NCBI RefSeq assembly: GCF_004139715.1
Contig: NZ_CP035544.1
Coordinates: forward strand, 2,170,001 to 2,234,000
DNA from: Muriicola soli
GTDB lineage: Bacteria > Bacteroidota > Bacteroidia > Flavobacteriales > Flavobacteriaceae
Reading direction: 5' to 3'
Length of the DNA: 64,000 bases
Position numbers and translations under genes: made by a program
Part shown: positions 17,934-25,947 of the stretch, piece by piece
Position numbering within the stretch: the stretch's first letter is position 1
Layout of the letters: each line of letters opens with the position of its first letter
The notes under the pieces: model-generated
What the model was told of the DNA's origin: nothing
Databases searched by the model: none
The model's input: only the letters and a program-made list of their open reading frames with translations

Positions 17934-19958
17934 TTACCAGATTTTTACTCTTTTTTCAGGAGCGAGGTAAAGGCTATCCCCTTCCTTAATGTTGAAAGCC
18001 GTATAAAACTCGGGTACATTTCGTACCACCCCGTTGACCCTGAAGTCGGCAGGAGAGTGTGGATCTGTATTGATCTGAACGCGTATTGCTTCATCTCTCG
18101 CCTTGGATCTCCAGGCCTGAGCGTAGCCAATAAATACCCGTTGTTCTCCCGTAAAACCATCCATTACCGGTGCTTCAGCTCCATCAAGTGACATTTTGTA
18201 GGCCTTTAGTGCGATACTTAATCCTCCAAGGTCTCCGATATTCTCGCCCAAAGTAAATTCGCCGTTGATATTAAGGTCGGGTAAGACTTCATAGGAATTG
18301 TACTGTTCTACAAGCGCCCCGGTTCGTTTTTTAAACTCTTCCTTGTCGGCCTCTGTCCACCAGTTGCGCATCGCTCCGTCCCCGTCAAATGTACTTCCGC
18401 TGTCATCAAAACCATGACCGATCTCGTGACCTATGACTGCTCCAATAGCTCCGTAGTTTACGGCGTCGTCAGCATCAAGATCGAAAAAAGGAGGTTGCAA
18501 AATAGCCGCGGGGAATACGATCTCGTTTAATGTTGGATTGTAATAAGCGTTAACCGTTTGCGGTGTCATCCCCCATTCTTCACGGTCTATAGGTTGTCCT
18601 AGTTTCGCAAGTTCCCTTTGATACTCATAAATTTGCGATCTCTGCATATTGCCAAATAAATCGTCTTCTTTGATCTCAAAATCGTACTCCTTCCATTTAT
18701 TCGGATATCCAATTTTAGGCGTGAACTTACTCAGTTTGTCCAGGGCCTCCTTTTTGGTTTCATCACTCATCCAATCGAGCTCTTTGATACTCGCCTCGTA
18801 TGCTTTTAACAGGTTCTCAACCAAGGTTTCCATCCGCTCTTTAGCTTCAGGCGGGAAGTGCTTTTTCACATAAACTTTACCTACCACTTCACCCATGGTA
18901 CCATTAACCACAGAGACACCTCGCCTCCATAGAGGACGTTGTTCCTTGGTTCCCCTTAGTTCCTTGCTATAGAATTCCCAATTCTGCTGATCCATTTCCT
19001 CATTCAGTCTAGAGGCATAGGCGTCAATCACACTCCATTTGAGATAGGTCTTCCAGGTATCCAGATCTGTTGAAGAAATGATATTGTCAAGCGCCTTGGT
19101 ATAATCGAGCATCAATACGCCCAATTTGTCCTGTTCGGCCAGACCGGCTTCACTTAGAAAAGCGGTCCAATTGAAGTTTGGCATAATGTTCCCAAGAGTA
19201 TCTACGGGGAACATGTTATACAGGGAAACCAGGTCTCGGGTTTTCTCTTTTTCCATATGTTTTTCAGCCAAGGCTGTTTCGAGATCTAGAACTGCAGCAG
19301 CCGATGCAGAGACATCTGCCAAGCCGGCAAACCCCATCATTTTTTCTACGTGATCCTGGTATTTAGCACGAATTTCTTTAGATCTGTCATCCTCCTTCAG
19401 ATAGTATTCCCTATCCGGCAGTCCAAGGCCCGATTGCCAGGTATACACTGTATAAATAGTGGGGTTCTTAAAGTCCTGATACACAAAAAGTCCAAGGGGC
19501 ACATTAATCCCCATTTTGTTGGCATATGCAAAATAGGTAGCGAGCTCATCGTAGTTCTCAATGGCATCGATCATCTCAAATTCGGGTTGAAGAGGAGCAA
19601 CACCAATTTCATTTCGTGTTTCAAAATCTGTATAGGACTTAAAAAGATCGCCTACCTTCTGTTCGTCAGAACCTTCGGCAAAGTCGCCTTCAGAAGATTC
19701 CTCGATGATTTTCTTTACATTGTCTTCAGATTCCTCATGGACGATATATCCAACTCCATAACTGGCTTTATCATCAGGGATGGGTGTGTTTTTTATCCAT
19801 GTCCCGTTGACATAGGCTGTAAAATTATCCCCCGGATTCACCAGGGTATCCATGTATTGTGTCAACACCCCGGAGGTGAGTTCTTTTTCCTCTTTGCTTT
19901 CCGACTTGCAGGATGCAACCGCCAGAATAGCAAGTAAGCCATAAACTACTTTTTTCAT
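17934..19958 (-). CDS. M13-family metallopeptidase (PepO/neprilysin-like) lipoprotein
   Basis: 674-residue zinc peptidase of the neprilysin family. The lipobox is AVASC (Cys17). The zinc site is GHEIGHGFD (HExxH), the third ligand Glu lies in GENIGDLGG and the substrate-binding NAYYNP is present. The C-terminal FRVNGVVRNVPEF and ending W are typical. It cleaves peptides in the periplasm or at the outer membrane; bacterial relatives degrade exported or imported oligopeptides. Confidence 0.92.
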   Translation of the reverse strand: MKKVVYGLLAILAVASCKSESKEEKELTSGVLTQYMDTLVNPGDNFTAYVNGTWIKNTPIPDDKASYGVGYIVHEESEDNVKKIIEESSEGDFAEGSDEQKVGDLFKSYTDFETRNEIGVAPLQPEFEMIDAIENYDELATYFAYANKMGINVPLGLFVYQDFKNPTIYTVYTWQSGLGLPDREYYLKEDDRSKEIRAKYQDHVEKMMGFAGLADVSASAAAVLDLETALAEKHMEKEKTRDLVSLYNMFPVDTLGNIMPNFNWTAFLSEAGLAEQDKLGVLMLDYTKALDNIISSTDLDTWKTYLKWSVIDAYASRLNEEMDQQNWEFYSKELRGTKEQRPLWRRGVSVVNGTMGEVVGKVYVKKHFPPEAKERMETLVENLLKAYEASIKELDWMSDETKKEALDKLSKFTPKIGYPNKWKEYDFEIKEDDLFGNMQRSQIYEYQRELAKLGQPIDREEWGMTPQTVNAYYNPTLNEIVFPAAILQPPFFDLDADDAVNYGAIGAVIGHEIGHGFDDSGSTFDGDGAMRNWWTEADKEEFKKRTGALVEQYNSYEVLPDLNINGEFTLGENIGDLGGLSIALKAYKMSLDGAEAPVMDGFTGEQRVFIGYAQAWRSKARDEAIRVQINTDPHSPADFRVNGVVRNVPEFYTAFNIKEGDSLYLAPEKRVKIW

Positions 19959-20059
19959 CTTAATATTTGTATTTGGTTCGTTTTAATTTGACTCTCAGGA
20001 ACTGCTATTGTTACAACCAAAGTGTTAAAATACCGGGTCCTGAAAACTTTGAATGACAA

Positions 20060-20944
20060 TTAGGCTTTCCCCCGGTGTCTTTCTCTTGCCAGCAAGGTAT
20101 TCTTTAACAACATAGCAATAGTCATAGGTCCAACCCCACCTGGTACGGGAGTGATATAGGAGGATTTCTCCTTTACCTTCTCAAAATCAACGTCACCTGT
20201 GATATAGTAGCCCTTTTCTTTGGTCTGATCTTCAACGCGGGTGATTCCCACGTCTATGACCACTGCTCCGGGTTTTACCATGTCTGCCTTTAAAAAATTT
20301 GGCACCCCCAGGGCTGAAACAATAATGTCGGCCTGCAGGGTTAACTCCTTAATATTTTTAGTCCGGCTATGACAGAGGGTAACGGTGGCATTCGCAGCCT
20401 TACCCTTCTGGCTCATCAGAATACTGATGGGTCTTCCCACGATATGGCTTCGCCCGATGACCACCGTGTGTTTTCCTTCGGTATCCACTTCGTATCGACG
20501 AAGAAGTTCCATAATCCCATAGGGAGTAGCAGAGATAAAGGTTTCCATATCCAGGGCCATCTTTCCAAAATTTGTCGGATGGAACCCGTCTACGTCCTTA
20601 TCCGGATCTACAGCCATTAACACTTTTTGTTCGTCTATGTGTTCGGGCAGTGGTAACTGTACGATGTACCCGTCTATTTCAGGATCATCATTGATGTCTT
20701 TTACCAATCTAAGTAACTCTTTTTCAGTAGTGTCCTCAGGTAAGTGTTTTAGAGTAGATTCAAAGCCGATACGTTTGCACGATCTCACCTTACTTCCTAC
20801 ATAGGTAAGGCTGGCACCGTCATTTCCAACAAGTACTGCTGCCAGGTGAGGCACTTTCTCTCCCCTTTCCTTCATTTGTGCAACTTCAGTTGCTATTTCA
20901 TCCTTGATCTGGTTGGAGATTTTTTTGCCGTCTAATATGACCAT
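20060..20944 (-). CDS. folD: bifunctional methylenetetrahydrofolate dehydrogenase/cyclohydrolase (FolD)
   Basis: 294 residues. FolD oxidises 5,10-methylene-THF and hydrolyses the methenyl product to 10-formyl-THF in one-carbon metabolism. The signature [15 protein letters not shown] contains the active-site Tyr and Lys, and GRSHIVGRP plus [10 protein letters not shown] are diagnostic. It follows ffh by about 60 bases in the same direction and may be co-transcribed with it. Confidence 0.96.
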   Translation of the reverse strand: MVILDGKKISNQIKDEIATEVAQMKERGEKVPHLAAVLVGNDGASLTYVGSKVRSCKRIGFESTLKHLPEDTTEKELLRLVKDINDDPEIDGYIVQLPLPEHIDEQKVLMAVDPDKDVDGFHPTNFGKMALDMETFISATPYGIMELLRRYEVDTEGKHTVVIGRSHIVGRPISILMSQKGKAANATVTLCHSRTKNIKELTLQADIIVSALGVPNFLKADMVKPGAVVIDVGITRVEDQTKEKGYYITGDVDFEKVKEKSSYITPVPGGVGPMTIAMLLKNTLLARERHRGKA

Positions 20945-21005
20945 GCCTGCGTAATTAGAATGTTTTTTATTTAACTATTAGAAGGGCCTTGAGCGATAGA
21001 ACACC

Positions 21006-22343
21006 TTAACCACGGAGACCACTCATCATTTGCATCATTTTCTTCCCTCCGCCTCCTTGCATCATCTTCATCATTTTACCCATCTGGTTGAATTGCTTGA
21101 GCAATTGGTTGACCTCTTGAACTGTTCGGCCGCTCCCTTTTGCAATACGCTTTTTCCTGCTTGCATCTAACATTGAGGGATTGGCTCTTTCAACAGGGGT
21201 CATGGAATGGATAATGGCCTCAACGTGTTTAAAAGCGTCATCATCTATATCCATTCCTTTCAGCGCCTTACCTGCACCGGGAATCATCCCCATGAGATCT
21301 TTCATGCTCCCCATTTTCTTGATTTGCTGAATTTGCTTCAGGAAGTCGTCAAAACCAAAGGTATTCTTGGCGATTTTCTTTTGGATCTTCCGAGCCTCTT
21401 CTTCATCAAATTGCTCTTGAGCTCGTTCCACCAGGGAGATCACATCCCCCATTCCTAGTATCCGGTCGGCCATCCTATCGGGATAGAAGACGTCAAGGGC
21501 GTCCATTTTTTCACCGGTTCCGATAAATTTTATCGGTTTTTCAACTACAGACCTTATCGAAATGGCTGCACCACCCCTGGTATCACCGTCGAGTTTGGTA
21601 AGGATTACTCCGTCAAAATTAAGTACATCATTAAAGGCCTTGGCTGTATTTACTGCATCCTGACCGGTCATGGAATCGACAACGAAGAGTGTTTCCTGGG
21701 GTTCTACAGCTTTTCTGATATCCGAAATCTCGGTCATCATACGCTCATCCACTGCGAGTCTTCCCGCGGTATCGATAATGACGACGTTCTGACCATTGGC
21801 TTTGGCATGAGCGATCCCCGCCTTGGCTATGGCCACCGGATCTGAGTTTTCCTTATCGGAATACACAGGTACTCCTATCTGATCGCCTACTACGTGTAAT
21901 TGATCAATTGCTGCAGGCCTGTAAACGTCACAAGCCACCAAAAGAGGGTACTTGGTCTTCTTGGTTTTAAGATAGTGTGCCAGTTTACCTGAAAATGTGG
22001 TTTTACCTGATCCCTGCAAACCAGACATAAGAATCACTGAAGGATTACCAGAGAGGTCGATCCCTTCGGCATCGCCTCCCATGAGCTGAGTGAGTTCATC
22101 CTTGACGATTTTCACCATCAGCTGTCCCGGCTGGAGTGTAGTAAGGACGTTCTGGCCCAGGGCTTTTTCCTTTACCTTGTTGGTAAATTCCTTGGCAATT
22201 TTAAAATTGACATCAGCATCGAGTAAAGCCCTTCTTACTTCTTTAGTAGTCTCAGCGACGTTGATCTCAGTGATCTGGCCGTGACCTTTTAAAACGTGTA
22301 AGGCTTTATCTAGTTTCTCGCTTAAATTATCGAACATATCCAC
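21006..22343 (-). CDS. ffh: signal recognition particle protein Ffh
   Basis: 445 residues. The SRP54-type GTPase binds signal peptides of nascent membrane proteins and hands them to FtsY. An N-domain (first 90 residues) precedes the G-domain with SGLQGSGKTT (P-loop), DTAGRL, TKLDGDTRGG and GTGEK. The Met-rich M-domain ends in a Met/Gly tail (KMMKMMQGGGGKKMMQMM). Normal length. Confidence 0.97.
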   Translation of the reverse strand: MDMFDNLSEKLDKALHVLKGHGQITEINVAETTKEVRRALLDADVNFKIAKEFTNKVKEKALGQNVLTTLQPGQLMVKIVKDELTQLMGGDAEGIDLSGNPSVILMSGLQGSGKTTFSGKLAHYLKTKKTKYPLLVACDVYRPAAIDQLHVVGDQIGVPVYSDKENSDPVAIAKAGIAHAKANGQNVVIIDTAGRLAVDERMMTEISDIRKAVEPQETLFVVDSMTGQDAVNTAKAFNDVLNFDGVILTKLDGDTRGGAAISIRSVVEKPIKFIGTGEKMDALDVFYPDRMADRILGMGDVISLVERAQEQFDEEEARKIQKKIAKNTFGFDDFLKQIQQIKKMGSMKDLMGMIPGAGKALKGMDIDDDAFKHVEAIIHSMTPVERANPSMLDASRKKRIAKGSGRTVQEVNQLLKQFNQMGKMMKMMQGGGGKKMMQMMSGLRG

Positions 22344-22407
22344 TTACTATTTAGAGGAATGCAAATTTAACAATTGGAACGGGATCAGAGAAGCCCGTGG
22401 CAGGAAA

Positions 22408-22450
22408 TATAAAAGAAAAAGGGCCACTTCTGGTTGAAGTGACCCTTTTA
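22408..22450 (-). terminator. terminator of the repeat lipoprotein gene
   Basis: Hairpin with arms GGGCCACTTC/GAAGTGACCC (about 22417-22449) flanked by A/T runs. On the minus strand it is followed by TTTTTCTTTTA just after the stop of the 22477 gene. Confidence 0.75.
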
Positions 22451-22476
22451 TCAAGAATTGGGGACAAATAAGCTAA

Positions 22477-24300
22477 TTACAGTTTTTCGAACACCAAGAC
22501 ATCATAGCTCGCATTTGAGTTGCTATAACTTTTCAGTTCTATTCTGTCGTATTCCATGTTTGTTTCATTATAGCTCATGGAGACAAAGTCCCAGTCGTCT
22601 GTAAGTTCAATCAGCTCTCCTTCGACCCCGGCATTGAGGTACACTTTGAGCTTCCCTTCGCTATTTCGAAGTACTCTCCAAACTCCTGCCTGGGTTACAC
22701 CTGTCTGACCGGTAGTGATGCTCATTACATGCTCTTCTCCAAATCCAAAGGTATAAGGCATATAGTTTTGCGTCTCATCTACCTCACCGTCTTTGTACTG
22801 GGCAACTATCCATTCTCCATCCATCATAGCGGTTTTGATTTCAAGGACATCACCATCAGGATTATTAGGCGTGTCATCACACACTCTCTGGAGTATCAAT
22901 TCATAGGCAGTTCCCTCGATATCGAATTTTAAACGGTCATTTCTCAGATCACTTAATAACCATTCAAAATAAACTTCATTAGGATTAGGATTTAATCTGT
23001 CTGGATCATTGGGATCTTCTCCAAAAGTCAGGGCCATTACCAGGCGTCCTTGTGCATTGGTTGTAATTTCCCAGGAACCTGTAGAAGTATTCACTCCGTT
23101 GCTCAGGGTAACCACACCTTCGGCCATGAACTTAAACTCATATCCGAGCAGACGATCAATTTCCTCTCCGTTATTCTTAACCTTCTTGATCACCCAGGCA
23201 CATTCTAATAAGATCTCTCTAAGGGTATTGGGCTCCTCATCGTAAACATCACACACAGATCTCAAGATGATCTTATTTCCACCTTCTGCGAACAGTTTAA
23301 TTTTTCCAGGCTCTATTTCATATACAAACCATTCCAGGGTAAAATCGACCAGTACATCAAATTCGAGATTTAAAAGTATTCCGTGATCGGTAATACGACT
23401 ACTCCATGTTCCGTTCAGGACATTTCCTACTCTATCTCTAACAGTTACTGCTCCGTCCTCAGTGAAGTTCATCAAATACTCAAAGTACTGATCGGTCTGA
23501 GAAACCGCATCTCTTTCCACTTCATTGACTAACCACGGGCATTCAGTGATAAGTTCGTTAAAGCGCTCCAGGGTAAAATCGTCATCGTTATAGTCATCAT
23601 CGTCATCTTCATCACAAGCTTCCTTGGCGTTTTCAATAGCAGCAGCTAATTCTGCATTACTCCTCACTGTCATCTGAGTACCATCGTATAATTCCAGGGT
23701 AATTGGAAAATCGATACTGATCAGATCATCATCATCCAGCTCTTTGAAGAACAATCTCAGTTCCCGGTCACTGTTTACGGTAACACTTCCGGTTTGCTGT
23801 TCATTGATATCAAAAGTAAACAGGGTGATGGGATATACGAAGTCGATACATTCAATATCATCATCATCTCCACCTTCGATACACTGTTCAGCCAGTGCGC
23901 GCAGTTCATCCATATTATTGATAACCTCTTCAGAATAATCACTGAAGGTGATCGTAATAGGGAAGATGATGTCCAGTACGTCTACGTCATCATCAATGGC
24001 ATCAAAGATCTCTTCAATAACATGAAGGTCTTCTTTTGAATCGATAGTGATCTGAATTCCATTTACCTCAACGGTGTATGGAAAGTTTAGGGCAAAACAG
24101 CTGGCACTATCTACAATATTGTCATAGGAACCATCATTCGATGTTGTCCTTTCAATAAGTAAAGCCGTTGATGAGCTGGCCATAATGGTCTGTTGCTCGT
24201 CCGGCTGCGGTAGTTCTTCAAATTCTTCCTGACAGGAAGTGAACGTCAGTGCTGCTATAAAAAGCAATGAAAACACTGAAAACTTAAAAACATTTTTCAT
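22477..24300 (-). CDS. large acidic repeat lipoprotein
   Basis: Not assigned to a named family. From the Met at 24300 it has 607 residues; this start gives a proper lipoprotein signal peptide (lipobox TFTSC, Cys23, then QEEFEE), while the upstream Met at 24402 would add 34 unlikely residues. Four tandem units start with F/YPxT at residues 73, 113, 156 and 198. They are separated by acidic linkers (DDDD, EDDDDDYNDDD). Three longer units follow, starting near 254, 367 and 496, each with a W, a GxW strand and a conserved end, like lipocalin-type strands. It is divergent from the sigma/anti-sigma operon and is probably a surface or periplasmic protein. Confidence 0.75.
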   Translation of the reverse strand: MKNVFKFSVFSLLFIAALTFTSCQEEFEELPQPDEQQTIMASSSTALLIERTTSNDGSYDNIVDSASCFALNFPYTVEVNGIQITIDSKEDLHVIEEIFDAIDDDVDVLDIIFPITITFSDYSEEVINNMDELRALAEQCIEGGDDDDIECIDFVYPITLFTFDINEQQTGSVTVNSDRELRLFFKELDDDDLISIDFPITLELYDGTQMTVRSNAELAAAIENAKEACDEDDDDDYNDDDFTLERFNELITECPWLVNEVERDAVSQTDQYFEYLMNFTEDGAVTVRDRVGNVLNGTWSSRITDHGILLNLEFDVLVDFTLEWFVYEIEPGKIKLFAEGGNKIILRSVCDVYDEEPNTLREILLECAWVIKKVKNNGEEIDRLLGYEFKFMAEGVVTLSNGVNTSTGSWEITTNAQGRLVMALTFGEDPNDPDRLNPNPNEVYFEWLLSDLRNDRLKFDIEGTAYELILQRVCDDTPNNPDGDVLEIKTAMMDGEWIVAQYKDGEVDETQNYMPYTFGFGEEHVMSITTGQTGVTQAGVWRVLRNSEGKLKVYLNAGVEGELIELTDDWDFVSMSYNETNMEYDRIELKSYSNSNASYDVLVFEKL

Positions 24301-24386
24301 AACGATTTGGATTTTTTTGTTGTTCGTACAGACATATAACAGCTGTTTATAGAAATACCCTACCCCATTTTTAATTTTTTTTAAAA

Positions 24387-24394
24387 TATCTTTG
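24387..24394 (+). promoter_or_regulatory. candidate -7 element of the ECF sigma operon
   Basis: TATCTTTG is a perfect TAnnTTTG match, 31 bases ahead of the ATG at 24426. No clear -33 TTG is seen at the expected distance. Confidence 0.45.
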
Positions 24395-24425
24395 GCTTTC
24401 ATCTATTAAGTAAGAGGGGCACTAT

Positions 24426-24926
24426 ATGGATAATGTTTGCGAAGAACAGGTCTTTAACACAATCTTCAAGTCTAATTCTAAAACGATCTTTAATTATATA
24501 TATTATAAGTACGGGAATGAAGAAAAGGCCTATGACGCTGTGCAAGAGGCATTTGTGAAGTTGTGGGAAAACTGTGCAAAGGTGACTCCTGAAAAAGCAA
24601 AAGCATTTGTTTATAAGGTAGCCAACAACCTCTATCTCAATGTCCTGAAAGCAGAAAAAGTAAGGTTAAAATACGCCGAAAAGGCGACCAAAGATCGAAA
24701 ACAGGAATCGCCGGAATTCCTTTTGGAAGAAAAAGAATTTCAGCAAAAATTGGATCGGGCCCTTGAGAGCCTTCCCGAAAACCAACGCACTGTTTTTCTT
24801 CTCAATAGAATCGACGGGAAGAAATACAAAGAAATTGCCGAGATGGAAGGTGTAAGCGTAAAGGCCATTGAAAAACGTATGCATTTGGCCCTGAAGACCC
24901 TCAGGGAACAAATTGATGGAATTTAG
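24426..24926 (+). CDS. ECF-type RNA polymerase sigma factor
   Basis: 166-residue FecI-like sigma factor. Region 2 contains the AYDAVQEAFVKLWEN helix that binds the polymerase and -10 DNA. Region 4 is the helix-turn-helix YKEIAEMEGVSVKAIEKRM. It stands first in an operon with a FecR anti-sigma and a TonB-dependent receptor with an STN domain. This is the classical signal chain in which an occupied receptor releases the sigma factor. Confidence 0.93.
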   Translation: MDNVCEEQVFNTIFKSNSKTIFNYIYYKYGNEEKAYDAVQEAFVKLWENCAKVTPEKAKAFVYKVANNLYLNVLKAEKVRLKYAEKATKDRKQESPEFLLEEKEFQQKLDRALESLPENQRTVFLLNRIDGKKYKEIAEMEGVSVKAIEKRMHLALKTLREQIDGI

Positions 24927-25035
24927 GTTAAGCGCATTGATTATTGGCCTTCCCAAGGAATTGAATAAAAAAATATCGACCAACGGTAGGGTTTTTTATC
25001 ATTGGAGTGTTATATAGGAGTAAAGTGCAGAAATC

Positions 25036-25947
25036 ATGCAAGAAAATTACCTGGCCAAATGGCTCAATAACGAATTAAGCGGAGAGGATCTTGAGACCTT
25101 TAAGCGATCTGAGGAGTACGCCTCCTACCTAAAGATTGTAAAGGCCAGCGATTCCCTTACCCCGCCTTCGTTTGACGTAGAGCAGGCTCTTGCCGATCTT
25201 AAGAAAAGACAGGAAGTAAGCGAGCCCAAGGTTATCAAAATGCGCACTTCCGGTTTTTTAATGCGGATTGCTGCCGCCGTTACCGTACTCATTGCAGCTT
25301 CAATATTTTATATTTCGACGCTGGATGAATCCTTTACGACTGAATATGCACAACGCACCGAAATCGTATTACCTGATGCCTCTGAAGTAACCCTAAATGC
25401 AGGTTCAGAATTGTCTTTTAGCGAACGCAACTGGGATCAAGAACGCAAATTATCTCTGAAAGGTGAAGCTTACTTTAAAGTAGCAAAAGGAGAAAAATTT
25501 ACAGTGAATACCCCTATGGGAATTGTAAGCGTATTGGGTACTCAGTTCAATGTGGAAAGCAGGGATGAGTTTTTTGAAGTAAGCTGTTACGAAGGCCTTG
25601 TAAGTGTCAAATTCCAGAATAAAGAGAGAAAATTACCTGCCGGCACTTCATTCCTGGTCATAAAAGGGAAAATCATTGATGTTCAGATGCCTGTTACTAC
25701 AGAACCTTCCTGGATCAACAATGAAAGTAGTTTTAAAAGTATACCCTTTGTTTATGTCCTTCAGGAATTCGAACGCCAGTACAATGTGGAGGTCGAAACC
25801 CAAAACGTGGACCTTAATGCGCTTTTTACTGGTACTTTCAGCAACACAAACATAAATTTGGCGTTACAGAGTATAAGTACTCCTTCTCAAATAAACTTTA
25901 CCTTAGAGGGGAATAAAGTGCTCTTTTATGCAGATAACGCGCCTTAA
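25036..25947 (+). CDS. FecR-family anti-sigma factor
   Basis: 303 residues: a cytosolic N-terminal part (about 75 residues) that should hold the sigma factor, one membrane helix (FLMRIAAAVTVLIAASIFYI), and a periplasmic FecR domain (EIVLPDASEVTLNAGSELSF, KGEAYFKVAKGEKF, VLGTQFNV). A C-terminal DUF4974-type domain ends the protein. It overlaps the receptor gene by 20 bases. Confidence 0.93.
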   Translation: MQENYLAKWLNNELSGEDLETFKRSEEYASYLKIVKASDSLTPPSFDVEQALADLKKRQEVSEPKVIKMRTSGFLMRIAAAVTVLIAASIFYISTLDESFTTEYAQRTEIVLPDASEVTLNAGSELSFSERNWDQERKLSLKGEAYFKVAKGEKFTVNTPMGIVSVLGTQFNVESRDEFFEVSCYEGLVSVKFQNKERKLPAGTSFLVIKGKIIDVQMPVTTEPSWINNESSFKSIPFVYVLQEFERQYNVEVETQNVDLNALFTGTFSNTNINLALQSISTPSQINFTLEGNKVLFYADNAP

